This document shows positions 18,227 to 27,796 of a stretch of 64,000 bases of DNA, in pieces. This stretch comes from Denitromonas sp. GTDB lineage: Bacteria; Pseudomonadota; Gammaproteobacteria; Burkholderiales; Rhodocyclaceae. Every line of letters begins with the position of its first letter. Positions within the stretch are counted from its first letter, which is position 1. A program made the position numbers and the translations under genes. The notes beneath the pieces are model-generated. The model was given only the letters and a program-made list of their open reading frames with translations. It was not told the origin of the DNA and did not search any database. The stretch is from assembly GCF_034676725.1 (NCBI RefSeq), contig NZ_JAUCBR010000004.1, forward strand, positions 1,627,501 to 1,691,500, in the 5' to 3' direction.

Positions 18227-20530
18227 GTGACCGAGCGCGGGTTTTTCGAGTGGCTGATCGTCACCGTGCTGTGCGCCGCCCTGGCCATGGCGGCCACCTG
18301 GGCCGGCTGGCTGTGGCGCATGGACCAGGTGGCCTACGATGCGGCCATGTCGGTGGCGCGGCCGGCGGCCGACCCGCAGGTGGTCATTGTCGCCATCGAC
18401 GACCCGAGCCTGGCCGAGATCGGCCGCTGGCCGTGGCGGCGCTCGGTGCACGCGGCACTGATCGAGCGCCTGAGCGAAGCCGGCGTGCGCAGCATCGTCA
18501 TGGACATCATCCTCAGCGAGCCCAACTCGGCCGACCCCGAGGCCGACACGCTGCTGGCCGAGGCGATCCGCGACAGCGGCCGGGTCATCCTGCCGCTCGT
18601 CCAGGCCACCCGCGGCAATGCCATCGTCGGCGAAGCACCGCCTGCGCCCATTTTTGCCGACGGCGCGGTGGGCATCGGCCACATCCATGTCGAGTTCGAC
18701 CCCGACGGCATCGCCCGCAGCATCTACCTGTGGGAGGGTGACGGCGATGCGCGCCACCCGCAGCTCGGGCTGGCCGCACTCCAGCATGCCGAGCCCGAGC
18801 GCGCCGCCGGCTATGCGGCCCCGGTGGCCGGCTTCGGGGCCGGCTGGCATCGGGCCGACTGGCTGCGCATCCCCTTCGCCGGCCCGCCGGGCAGCTTCCG
18901 CTACATCTCCTACGCCGACGTGCTGCGCGGCGATGTCGACCCGGCGGCGCTGCGCGACAAGGTGGTGTTTGTCGGTGCCACCGCGGTGGGCATGGCCGAC
19001 AGCGTGCCCACGCCCACCTCGGGCTTCAACCGGCCGATGCCGGGTGTCGAGGTCAACGCCAACGTCTATGCCGCCCTCAAGCGTGGCGAGGCCGTGCGGC
19101 TGATGCCGCGGCCGGTGGCGGCAGGGCTGGCCGCCGGCATCGTGGTGCTGCTCATGGGCCTGATGCTGCGCGCCGCACCGCGCAGCGCGCTGGTCATCGC
19201 CTTTGCCGTCTCGGCGGCCAGCCTGGCGCTGAGCTGGGTGGCGCTGCATGCCGCCATGTGGTGGTTTCCGCCGGCCGGCGCGGTGTTCGGCTGCCTGTTG
19301 TGCTACCCGCTGTGGAGCTGGCGCCGGCTGGAGGCCGCGCAACGCCATCTCGACAGCCAGCTCGAGGTGCTCGACCGCGACGCCGCCAAGCTCTTCCCCG
19401 CCATGCAGGTCGAGCTGCCGCCCACGCATGCGGTCGACCCCCTGCAGGCGCGCATCGGCCGCGTCAATCAGGCAGTCAGGCGCCAGCGCGACCTGCACCG
19501 CTTCGTGGTCGATACCCTCGACCACCTGCCGGTCGGCGCCGTGGTCACCAACCCGGCGCACCAGGTCATGCTGTGCAACCTCGAAGCCTCGCGCCTGCTC
19601 GAGGCCGCCGAGCCGCTCACCGTGGCGCGGGCGCTCAAGTCGCTCGAATGGCCGCCGGGCGTGCCCACTGACGGCGGCCTGCCGAGCCCCGATGCCGGCG
19701 CCGCCACCGTGCGCACCGTCGAGCTCGACGCCCCCAACGGCGCCCGCCTGCTGGTGTCGGTGGCCGGCCTGGTGGACTCCGCCGGCCGGCCCATCGGCTC
19801 GGTGTTCGGCCTGGCCGACATCACCCGCATCCATGACGCCCAGCGCAGCCGCGAAGAGACCATGCATTACCTCTCGCATGACATGCGCTCGCCGATTGCC
19901 TCCATCCTGACCCTGATCGAGGCCGAGCAACTGGCCGGCGACACCACCGCCAGCGGCCACGCCCTGCTCAACCAGCTCACCCGCTATGCCCGCTCGGCGC
20001 TCAAGCTGGCCGACGACCTGTTCCGCCTGGTGCGGGCCGACGCCATCGATGCCAGCCAGTTTTCGGAGCTCAGCCTCGCCGCGGTCATGCAGGACGCCGC
20101 CGACGAAATCTGGGCGCTGGCCAAGGCGCGCGGCGTGGCCGTCGAGCTGCGGATCGACAACCATGGCCACGACGAGGGCTATGTGCGCGGCGACCGCGAC
20201 CTGCTGCGTCGGGCGTTGGTCAACCTGCTCGGCAACGCCGTCAAGTACGGCCGCCCGGACAGCACCGTCGAGATGACGCTCACCCGCGAGCCCAACGGCT
20301 GGGCGGTGTCGGTGCGCGACCACGGTGAAGGCATCCGCCAGGACCTGCTGCCCCGCCTGTTCCAGCGCTTCGGTCGCCTGCCCACGGCCGCCAGCCGGCG
20401 CGAAGCCGGCATCGGCCTCGGGCTGATGATCGTCAAGACCGTGGCCGAGCGCCACGGCGGTCGCGCATCGGTTGCCAGCACCCCCGGGCAGGGCACCGTC
20501 TTCACGCTGCACCTGCCCGCGCTGCGGTGA
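18227..20530 (+). CDS. CHASE2-domain sensor histidine kinase
   Basis: 767 residues from a GTG start. One membrane helix (about residues 8-28) is followed by a periplasmic CHASE2 domain (VVIVAIDDPSLAEIGRWPW ... VVFVGATAVGMADSVPTP), then three membrane helices, a PAS-like region, and a HisKA domain with the phosphoacceptor in HYLSHDMRSP. The HATPase domain shows the N box (LVNLLGNAVKYG), G1 (VRDHGEGI) and G2 (GIGLGLMIVK). It probably pairs with the response regulator at 15242 and takes input from the LysM/FecR protein just upstream. Confidence 0.9.
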   Translation: MTERGFFEWLIVTVLCAALAMAATWAGWLWRMDQVAYDAAMSVARPAADPQVVIVAIDDPSLAEIGRWPWRRSVHAALIERLSEAGVRSIVMDIILSEPNSADPEADTLLAEAIRDSGRVILPLVQATRGNAIVGEAPPAPIFADGAVGIGHIHVEFDPDGIARSIYLWEGDGDARHPQLGLAALQHAEPERAAGYAAPVAGFGAGWHRADWLRIPFAGPPGSFRYISYADVLRGDVDPAALRDKVVFVGATAVGMADSVPTPTSGFNRPMPGVEVNANVYAALKRGEAVRLMPRPVAAGLAAGIVVLLMGLMLRAAPRSALVIAFAVSAASLALSWVALHAAMWWFPPAGAVFGCLLCYPLWSWRRLEAAQRHLDSQLEVLDRDAAKLFPAMQVELPPTHAVDPLQARIGRVNQAVRRQRDLHRFVVDTLDHLPVGAVVTNPAHQVMLCNLEASRLLEAAEPLTVARALKSLEWPPGVPTDGGLPSPDAGAATVRTVELDAPNGARLLVSVAGLVDSAGRPIGSVFGLADITRIHDAQRSREETMHYLSHDMRSPIASILTLIEAEQLAGDTTASGHALLNQLTRYARSALKLADDLFRLVRADAIDASQFSELSLAAVMQDAADEIWALAKARGVAVELRIDNHGHDEGYVRGDRDLLRRALVNLLGNAVKYGRPDSTVEMTLTREPNGWAVSVRDHGEGIRQDLLPRLFQRFGRLPTAASRREAGIGLGLMIVKTVAERHGGRASVASTPGQGTVFTLHLPALR

Positions 20531-21993
20531 TGGCAGGCGGGGCCGACCGGCAGCGCAAAGGCGGCATGCGCGCACCGGGTCGCCGTCGTCGTCTCGCCCG
20601 CCTCGTCCTGCTGCTCAGCGCGGCGGCCTTCATCGTCACCGCCGTGCTCGCCTGGCAGTTCAGCGACCGCTGGCTGGCCGAGGCCGTGGCCGACGAAATC
20701 AATGCACGCATTGGCGGCGGTGTGCATATCGACGGGCCGGTGTCGCTGCAGGTCTTCCCGCCCCGCCTGGCGCTCGCCGGTCTCACCTGGCAGGCCCCCG
20801 GCGCCACACCCGGCACCGTGCGCATCGACCGCCTCGCCGTGCGCAGCGAGTGGTCGGCCAAGGGCGCCGCGCATCCGCTGCATATCGACATCCAGGGGGT
20901 CCGCGCCACGCTGCGCCAGGACGGCGAGGGCCGCTGGCCACTGCCCATGGCCACGCGGGACGCCGCCCCGGCCGAGCCGGCGGTGGCGGTTCAGCTGGCG
21001 ACCCTGGGCGTGTCGGACGCCGTCGTCACGCTGATGGCCGGCGAGGCGCCGCCGACCGCCGTGCGCCTCGTGCGTGCCGACGTCGCCGCCGCGCCCGGCG
21101 GCTGGCAGGTGCAGGCCAGCGGCGGCGCCACCCGCGCCGACGCCACGCTCGACGGCGCCTTGAGCGCCAGGGTCGACACCCGCGCCCGACTGAGCGATTT
21201 CAGCGCCGAGCTGGCCGGCGCCATCGGCCCGGTGCAGATCGATGCACTGAGGCTCACCGCGGCCGCCATCGGCCAGACGCCGGCGGCCGCATGGCAGGCC
21301 GAGGGCATCGGCGCCACCGTGCGCGCCCGGCAGGACGGCCTCCAGTTCACGCTCAACGCCGAGGGCGAGGCGCTGCGCCATGACGGCGTCGACACCCGGC
21401 TGCTCGGCCTGCATGGCACCGCCACGCTCAGCCCGGCCATGGCCGACGCACCCGCCACCGCCCGCTTCGATACGCTGACGCTCCACCTCGCGGGCCCGCA
21501 GCTGGCGCTACGCGGCAACATGCAGCTGGCGGCCGACTTGCCCGTCGGACCGGTCGCGCTGCACGCCACCGGCGCCGCGCTGACCCTTGACCTGTCTGCC
21601 GGCCGGCTCGATGCCCGGCTGCCCGTGCTCAACGCCACGGCGCCCGACCCGGCCCGGCCCGGCGCAACGGTGGCGCTCGCTGCCGAACTGGCCGGCCAGT
21701 GGCAGCTCGCCGCGCGGCAGGGCGCCGGCACGGTCACTCTCAGGGTGGAAAACAGCCGCCTCGACGGCCAATGGCAAGTCATGCTCGCGGCGCCGCACTG
21801 GCTCGCGCTGAGCGCCCGTGTCGATCGGCTCGACCTTGACCGCTGGCAAGCCCCCGGCCCGGCGCGTGGCGAGCCGCTACCCCTCGACGCCTGGCGCGAC
21901 TGGCCGGTGCAGCTCGACCTGCAGGTCGGCCGACTGCGGATGCAAGGCATCGAGGCGCGCGACACCCGCCTGCGCCTCAACACCCCGCCGTAG
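20530..21993 (+). CDS. AsmA-like protein, apparently C-terminally short
   Basis: About 487 residues. The basic N terminus and single membrane helix (LARLVLLLSAAAFIVTAVLAW) are followed by the AsmA start (VHIDGPVSLQVFPPRLALAGLTW) typical of AsmA/YhdP-type lipid-transfer bridge proteins. Normal family members continue, after the LRMQGIEARDTRLRL segment, into a C-terminal domain rich in short beta repeats; here TAG follows immediately (LNTPP, stop). The other frames after the stop do not restore homology by eye. It overlaps the kinase stop by one base. It may be a natural short paralogue or a deletion product. Confidence 0.7.
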   Translation: MAGGADRQRKGGMRAPGRRRRLARLVLLLSAAAFIVTAVLAWQFSDRWLAEAVADEINARIGGGVHIDGPVSLQVFPPRLALAGLTWQAPGATPGTVRIDRLAVRSEWSAKGAAHPLHIDIQGVRATLRQDGEGRWPLPMATRDAAPAEPAVAVQLATLGVSDAVVTLMAGEAPPTAVRLVRADVAAAPGGWQVQASGGATRADATLDGALSARVDTRARLSDFSAELAGAIGPVQIDALRLTAAAIGQTPAAAWQAEGIGATVRARQDGLQFTLNAEGEALRHDGVDTRLLGLHGTATLSPAMADAPATARFDTLTLHLAGPQLALRGNMQLAADLPVGPVALHATGAALTLDLSAGRLDARLPVLNATAPDPARPGATVALAAELAGQWQLAARQGAGTVTLRVENSRLDGQWQVMLAAPHWLALSARVDRLDLDRWQAPGPARGEPLPLDAWRDWPVQLDLQVGRLRMQGIEARDTRLRLNTPP

Positions 21994-22017
21994 GCCGGGC
22001 GCAACCGGTCAGAACCG

Positions 22018-22639
22018 CTAACGCCGCGCCGAATAGATTGGCAGATGCCACTTGAAGCGGATCGACAGCAGCCGGATCGTGCAGATCACCGCGCCCGCCG
22101 CCAGTGCCGACGCATCGTGGCTGACGCCCAACTCGGGCAGCGCGATCAGCACCAGTGCCCCCAGCCAGGCCGCGCTGCCATACAAGGTGCCGCCAAAGAC
22201 CACCGGCGCCTCGTTGCACAACACATCTCGCAGGATGCCGCCAAACACCCCGGTGACCACACCCATCAGGCTCGCCACCAGCCACGGCGCGCCATGCGCC
22301 AGCGCCACCGAGGTGCCCACCACGGGTAAACAGCGCCAGCCCGATCGCATCCGGCAGCAGGAACAGCTGTGCCGGCAGCCGCACCCGTCGCGCCAGCAAA
22401 AAGGTGGCCACGCCCGCCACCAGCGCGGTGATCAGATAGGCCTGGTCGGCGATCCAGAACACCGTGCGGTCGAGCAGCATGTCGCGCAGCGACCCGCCGC
22501 CCAGCGCCGCCGCCAAAGCGACCACCACCATGCCGAACAGGTCAAAGGGCTTGCGGCCCGCTTCGAGCACGCCCGAGGCCGCATTGACCGCCGCCCCGGC
22601 GAGACCGAGGCCATAGATGAGAGGTTCGATGCCTTGCAT
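22018..22639 (-). pseudogene. yadS: YadS/TRIC-family membrane protein with one-base frameshift
   Basis: The reading frame from ATG at 22639 gives the first half of a trimeric intracellular cation channel (UPF0126) protein, including GGGSLRDMLLD. At LALFT the frame is lost, and a second frame ending at 22018 continues the family exactly (VVGTSVALAHGAPW ... GGILRDVLCNEAP). The break lies in a GGG run at 22324-22326 (CCC on the coding strand) where one fewer base would restore a 206-residue protein. Either a recent frameshift or a sequencing error. It is convergent with the AsmA-like gene. Confidence 0.85.
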
Positions 22640-22738
22640 GGGGCGGAGGATAGCAGGCGGCGGTGGGGTTTGCCGATGGCTCGCGGCGCAGCCCCCGCTA
22701 CCGCACCGGCGGGCACTTCTCTCCTCCCGGTGCCGGCG

Positions 22739-23221
22739 TCACCGATAGCCCACCAGCCGCCCCAGGATGAGCACCACCAGCCAGGCGAGCAGCGACACAG
22801 CGGCGCCGGCGCGCACGCGGCGCGGCAAGGCCTGGCCCGCGTCGGCTGCGCGCAGGCAGGCGTGAAAGCCGCTCAGGCGCAGCGTCAGGGCATTGGTCGT
22901 GGCGAGCGCGACGAGGGTCATCTTGGCGACGAACAGGTTGGAGGCCAGATAGTCGCTGGCGCCGGTGACGAAGAGCAGGGCGCCGCACACGGCAGCCAGC
23001 AGCAGGCCCGCAGCAGCACAGCCGGCCAGCACCCGGCACAGGGGCGCCAGCGGCACGGCGGGCCAGGCGCCCAGCAGGCGCAGGTCCATGGGCACGATGG
23101 CGCCCACCAGCAGCGCCACGCCCAGCACATGACCCGCATTGACCAGCGGATACACCCACACCGAGCCGCTCAGCGCGGTGGCCAGCGCGCTGGCTTCCAG
23201 CGTGGAGAGCAGTGCTTCCAC
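22739..23221 (-). CDS. Small integral membrane protein (DUF2214/DUF6644-like)
   Basis: 160 residues from a GTG start, with four hydrophobic segments (about residues 25-45, 62-85, 95-115 and 135-155). VWVYPLVNAGHVLGVALLVG contains a conserved His in the first helix, suggesting possible heme or metal contact. It lies 25 bp after the exported DUF6152-like gene, and the two look like one operon. Function unknown. Confidence 0.65.
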   Translation of the reverse strand: MEALLSTLEASALATALSGSVWVYPLVNAGHVLGVALLVGAIVPMDLRLLGAWPAVPLAPLCRVLAGCAAAGLLLAAVCGALLFVTGASDYLASNLFVAKMTLVALATTNALTLRLSGFHACLRAADAGQALPRRVRAGAAVSLLAWLVVLILGRLVGYR

Positions 23222-23246
23222 CGGCGCACGCCGCCCGCGTTGCCAG

Positions 23247-23633
23247 TCAGGAGTCGCGGTCCGGGTAGAGGTTGAAGCTCTTGCCGTCGATGACGATGCG
23301 TTCGGCCTTCATGACGCGCCGCGCCGGGTCGCTTGCGCGGTGGCCGTGGGCGGTGATGCGTGTGCCCACGCTCAGCAGATCGTCGGTGAGCCCGGCGCGC
23401 TGGTTGCGCCACGGCTGCCCCACCTCGACCTCCCAGCGCTCCCCGTTGGCATCCAGCGTCAGTTCGCCATGCGGATTGCCCAGGCGCACCGTGGTGATGG
23501 TGCCGGAGAGTTCAAATTCCTGGTCGCTGGCCCACCGCCAGCCATGATGGGCCGCGGCGCCCGAGGCCAGCACCAGGCCGGCTAACAGTGCGAGCGCCGC
23601 CAGCCAGGCGCGCGAAAGGGTAAGCATGTGCAT
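23247..23633 (-). CDS. Exported small protein (DUF6152-like)
   Basis: 128 residues. It has a signal peptide (ending ASGAAAHHG) and a mature beta-rich domain with GTITTVRLGNPHGELTLD and the WEVEVGQPW and AHGHRASDP segments of the DUF6152 family. Known relatives sit beside small membrane proteins like the one encoded next. It probably acts in the periplasm; function unknown. GGAGG lies 8 bases before the ATG. Confidence 0.7.
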   Translation of the reverse strand: MHMLTLSRAWLAALALLAGLVLASGAAAHHGWRWASDQEFELSGTITTVRLGNPHGELTLDANGERWEVEVGQPWRNQRAGLTDDLLSVGTRITAHGHRASDPARRVMKAERIVIDGKSFNLYPDRDS

Positions 23634-23789
23634 GGTGTGTTCCTCCGTGTCGAGACGATCGCCGCCCAGAACCCCGTTGCCGTGCGTGATTCAGTTTAGA
23701 CACGGCACGGGGCAGAAAGCGCCCGCCGCCTGTCGGGGGCCGGGCTGCCACCCGGTGCTGGCCGTGCGCGGGGCGCACCGCAAACGCCC

Positions 23790-24347
23790 TCAGAGCAGCC
23801 GCTCGATCGCCGCGCGCACCTCGGCTGCATCCGGTTCGACCCGGCTCGGGAAGGTGGCCACCACGCGGCCATCGCGGTCGATCAGGTATTTGTGGAAATT
23901 CCACGCCGGCGCTTCCGAGCGGTGCGCCAGCTCGCGGAACAGCGGATGCGCCCGCGCGCCGCGCACGTGGATTGGGGCGAACATGTCGAAGGTGACGCCG
24001 AAGTTCACGAAGCAGACCTCCGCCGCCTTTGCTTCATTGTCGGCTTCCTGGTCGAAGTCGTCCGAGGCAAAGCCGACCACCCGCAGGCCCCTGTCCTTGT
24101 AACGCTGGTGGATCGCCTCCAGCGCGCGGAACTGGCCGGTGTAGCCGCAGTGGCTGGCCGTATTGACGATGAGCACGGGCTGTCCGGCAAAGCGGTCGGC
24201 CAGGCGCACCACCTCGCCCGAGTGCAGGCGACGCAACGCGTGCGCAAACAGGCCGTCCGCGCCGGACGCCTCGCCCGCCAGCGCCGTGGCCGGGAGTAGC
24301 GTGGCGAGCAGGGTGATCAGGGTTGGGAGCAGGGGGCGACGCAACAT
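23790..24347 (-). CDS. Exported glutathione peroxidase family protein
   Basis: 185 residues with a signal peptide (ending TALA). The catalytic motif NTASHCGYTGQF has Cys rather than selenocysteine, and the second motif WNFHKYLIDRDG contains the conserved Trp and Asn. It should reduce peroxides in the periplasm, probably with thioredoxin-like donors. Single gene; the defence island starts beyond its upstream side. Confidence 0.88.
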   Translation of the reverse strand: MLRRPLLPTLITLLATLLPATALAGEASGADGLFAHALRRLHSGEVVRLADRFAGQPVLIVNTASHCGYTGQFRALEAIHQRYKDRGLRVVGFASDDFDQEADNEAKAAEVCFVNFGVTFDMFAPIHVRGARAHPLFRELAHRSEAPAWNFHKYLIDRDGRVVATFPSRVEPDAAEVRAAIERLL

Positions 24348-24763
24348 GATCGAGGTCTCCGGTCGGGGGTGTCTGATAGACCTCTCAAGGGCGGGGCGGG
24401 TTCAAGGGTTGGGGAGGGGGGTGGAAGCGAAGGGTTGTTGATGATCGATTTTGGATGGCGGCCTTCGGCCATGAGCAGTCGCCCAGCCCATCATCCAAGC
24501 CGCCACTCGGCCGGCGGCTCCACTCCAGAACCCGCCCGACAGCCTACGGAATCGACTCGGCCATTGCTGCCGGTCGTCAGGGCACTCAGGAACGAGTGCA
24601 ACCCGCCAGCAAACTGAAGTTTGACGCACTCGCAGTCGCCACTCCACCTTGGGGTATCTGTCGCCGACCACTTGCTTGCAAAACTGGGGCAACTTCAGTT
24701 CGCCTTGAGAACGAGCGCCCAAGATACAATTCGCAAAATGCTACTTGGTTCCTGGGCTTGTCG
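24348..24763. other. Intergenic region before the restriction-modification locus
   Basis: About 415 bp between divergent genes. I see no convincing gene. The stretch before hsdR is slightly richer in A/T and holds a TACAAT at 24725-24730 that could be a -10 element, though no well-spaced -35 is obvious. This is where chromosome gives way to the defence island. Confidence 0.4.
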
Positions 24764-27700
24764 ATGACCACTGAAAACCAGATCGAGCAGGACCTGCTCG
24801 CCAAACTGGCCGATCTCAAATACACCTACCGCCCAGACATTCGCGACCGCGCCGCGCTGGAAACGAACTTCCGCGACAAGTTCCAGCAACTCAACCGAGT
24901 CAATCTCACCGACGAAGAGTTCGCACGGCTGCTCGAAGAGATTGTCACGCCCGACGTCTTCACCGCCGCGCAAACGCTGCGCACGCGCAACAGCTTTGTC
25001 CGCGAAGACGGCACGCCGCTGAATTACACGCTGGTCAACATCGACGACTGGTGTAAGAACACCTTCGAGGTCGTCAACCAGCTGCGCATCAACACCGACT
25101 ACAGCCACCATCGCTTCGACGTCATCCTGCTCATCAACGGCGTGCCGGTGGTGCAGATCGAGCTCAAGACGCTGGGCATCAACCCGCGCCGCGCCATCGA
25201 GCAGATCGTTGAATACAAGAACGACGTCGGCAACGGTTTCACGCGTACGCTGCTGTGCTTCATGCAACTGTTCATCGTCAGCAACAAGCACTCCACCTAC
25301 TACTTCGCCAACAACAACGCCCGGCACTTCAGCTTCAACGCCGACGAGCGCTTCCTGCCCATTTACCAGCACGCCGCGCCGGACAACACCAAAGTCATGG
25401 GGCTCGACGAGTTCGCCGATGCCTTCCTCGCCAAATGCACGCTCGGCCAGATGATCAGCCGTTACATGGTGCTGGTGGCCAGCGAGCAAAAGCTCCTGAT
25501 GATGCGGCCCTACCAGATCTATGCCGTCAAGAACATCGTCAAGTGCATCGATGAGAACAGCGGCAACGGCTACGTCTGGCACACCACCGGCAGTGGCAAG
25601 ACGCTCACCAGCTTCAAGGCTTCCACGTTGCTCAAGGCCAACCCGGCCATCGAGAAATGCCTGTTCGTGGTGGACCGCAAAGACCTCGACCGCCAGACCC
25701 GCGAGGAATTCAACCGCTTCCAGGAAGGCTGTGTCGAGGCCAATACCAACACCGGCGCACTCGTCGAACGCCTCATCTCCGACGACGCGGCCGACAAGGT
25801 CATCGTCTGCACCATCCAGAAGCTTGGCCTGGCGCTGGACGAAAACAGCAAACGCAACAAGAGTCGCGAAAAGCGTGGGCTCGCCACTTATGCCGACCAA
25901 CTCGAAGCACTGCGTGACAAGCGCATGGTGTTCATCTTCGACGAATGCCACCGCTCTCAGTTCGGCGAGAACCACCAGGCCATCAAGGCCTTCTTCCCCA
26001 AGGCTCAGCTTTTCGGTTTCACCGGCACACCCATCTTCGAGGAAAACGCGACCTACAAGCAGATCAACGGCGACGAGAAAACGCTGAAGACCACGCAGGA
26101 TCTCTTCCAGCAATCGCTGCACGAATACACCATCAGCGACGCCATTGAAGACCGCAACGTGCTGAAGTTCCACGTCGACTACTACAAACCGGATGGCAAA
26201 AACCCGCCCAAGCCCGGCGAACCGCTCGCCAAGCGCGCCATCGTCGACGCCATTCTCGCCAAGCACGACGCCGCCACCGGCGGGCGCAAGTTCAACGCCA
26301 TCTTCGCCACTGCCTCCATCAACGACGCCATCGAGTACCACGCCCTGTTCGAACAGGCTCAGGCGGAAATCATGCGAGCCGACCCAGCCTATCAGCCCCT
26401 CAACATCGCCGCCGTATTCTCGCCGCCGGGCGACGTAAGCGCCGATGTGCGGCAGATCCAGGAAGACTTGCCCAACGAGCTCGAAGACAACAAAGAAGAG
26501 CCGGACACCAAGAAGACCGCCCTTGCTGCCATCATCGCCGGCTACAACACCCGATTCGGCACCAATCACCGCATCGAAGAGTTCGATCTCTACTACCAGG
26601 ACGTGCAACAACGCATCAAGGACCATCAATGGCCCGAGGCCGATCTGCGCAAGGCCGCGCCCCATATCGCGCAGCACAAGCTCGACATCACCATCGTCGT
26701 CGACATGCTGCTCACCGGCTTCGACAGCAAGTTCCTCAACACCCTTTACGTCGACAAAAACCTAAAGCACCATGGACTCATCCAGGCTTTCAGTCGCACC
26801 AACCGCGTGCTTAACGACACCAAGCCTTTCGGCCACATCCTCGATTTCCGTGGCCAGCAAGACGCGGTGGACGCCGCGATTACCCTCTTCTCCGGCGCCA
26901 AGGGCGACACCGCGCGCCAGATCTGGCTGGTGGACAAGGCCCCCGCCGTCATCGAAAAACTGCAGGACGCCAAGGCCGCCCTGCAAAGCTTCATGCAGGC
27001 CCACGGTCTGTCCGGCAAACCCGAAGAGATCGCCAAGCTCAAGGGCGACGAAGCCCGCATCGGCTTCGTCAAGGCGTTCAAGGACGTGCAGAAGCTCCAA
27101 ACCCAGCTCGATCAATACACCGACCTCACGCCCGAGCAGCAAGCCACCATCCAGACCATCCTGCCTCCGGACGAACTCAACGCCTTCCGCGGCCAGTACC
27201 TGGAGACCGCCAAGCGCCTGCGTGACGAACGCGCGGCAGTCGGCGATCACGCGAGCGACGGCAAGAACGAGGAGATGGAACAGCTCGACTTCGAGTTCGT
27301 GCTCTTCGCCTCCGCCACCATCGACTACGACTACATCATGAAGCTCATCGCCGACTTCTCCACCAAGAAGCCCGGCACCGCGCACATGAGCCGCGAACAA
27401 CTGGTCAGCCTCATCGCCGCCGACGCCAAGTTCATCGACGAGCGCGACGACATCACCGAATACGTCATGAGCCTCAAGGCCGGCGAAGGCCTGCTTGAGC
27501 CCGCCATCCGCGCCGGCTACCAGCAGTTCAAGGCCGCCAAGGCCGCCCGCGAACTGGCCGATATTTCGGCCAAGCACGGCCTCACCATCGAGGCCCTGCA
27601 AGGTTTCGTGGACGGCGTGCTCGCGCGCCACATCTTCGACGGTGAACAACTCACCGAGCTGCTGGCGCCGCTGGCGCTGGGCTGGAAGGCGCGCACGCAG

Positions 27701-27793
27701 CAGGAACTGGCCTTGATGGGCGATCTGGTGCCGCTGCTGAAGAAGCGCGCCGGGGGGCGGGAGATTTCCGGCCTTCAGGCTTACGAGGATTGA
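24764..27793 (+). CDS. hsdR: Type I restriction enzyme R subunit
   Basis: 1009 residues. The N-terminal nuclease domain has the PD-(D/E)XK pattern (RFDVILLINGVPVVQIELK, about residues 116-133). The motor domain has Walker A TTGSGKT (about 275-281), DECH (about 391) and helicase motifs such as FGFTGTP and the later MLLTGFDSKFLN. It moves DNA with ATP and cuts at a distance when HsdS meets an unmethylated site. ATG at 24764 starts the recognised homology; no strong ribosome site precedes it, and a long in-frame upstream extension looks unrelated. First gene of the locus, 3 bp before hsdS. It has no visible damage. Confidence 0.95.
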   Translation: MTTENQIEQDLLAKLADLKYTYRPDIRDRAALETNFRDKFQQLNRVNLTDEEFARLLEEIVTPDVFTAAQTLRTRNSFVREDGTPLNYTLVNIDDWCKNTFEVVNQLRINTDYSHHRFDVILLINGVPVVQIELKTLGINPRRAIEQIVEYKNDVGNGFTRTLLCFMQLFIVSNKHSTYYFANNNARHFSFNADERFLPIYQHAAPDNTKVMGLDEFADAFLAKCTLGQMISRYMVLVASEQKLLMMRPYQIYAVKNIVKCIDENSGNGYVWHTTGSGKTLTSFKASTLLKANPAIEKCLFVVDRKDLDRQTREEFNRFQEGCVEANTNTGALVERLISDDAADKVIVCTIQKLGLALDENSKRNKSREKRGLATYADQLEALRDKRMVFIFDECHRSQFGENHQAIKAFFPKAQLFGFTGTPIFEENATYKQINGDEKTLKTTQDLFQQSLHEYTISDAIEDRNVLKFHVDYYKPDGKNPPKPGEPLAKRAIVDAILAKHDAATGGRKFNAIFATASINDAIEYHALFEQAQAEIMRADPAYQPLNIAAVFSPPGDVSADVRQIQEDLPNELEDNKEEPDTKKTALAAIIAGYNTRFGTNHRIEEFDLYYQDVQQRIKDHQWPEADLRKAAPHIAQHKLDITIVVDMLLTGFDSKFLNTLYVDKNLKHHGLIQAFSRTNRVLNDTKPFGHILDFRGQQDAVDAAITLFSGAKGDTARQIWLVDKAPAVIEKLQDAKAALQSFMQAHGLSGKPEEIAKLKGDEARIGFVKAFKDVQKLQTQLDQYTDLTPEQQATIQTILPPDELNAFRGQYLETAKRLRDERAAVGDHASDGKNEEMEQLDFEFVLFASATIDYDYIMKLIADFSTKKPGTAHMSREQLVSLIAADAKFIDERDDITEYVMSLKAGEGLLEPAIRAGYQQFKAAKAARELADISAKHGLTIEALQGFVDGVLARHIFDGEQLTELLAPLALGWKARTQQELALMGDLVPLLKKRAGGREISGLQAYED

Positions 27794-27796
27794 GGG

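Noticed and set aside
18182..20575. 797-codon open frame antisense to the CHASE2 kinase
   Set aside because: High GC makes long antisense frames common; composition is low-complexity (Gly/Arg/Ala/His) and the kinase on the other strand is unmistakable.
24455..24763. N-terminal extension of HsdR (103 residues in frame)
   Set aside because: It lacks homology-like sequence and conserved features; family proteins start at about the MTTENQIEQD segment.
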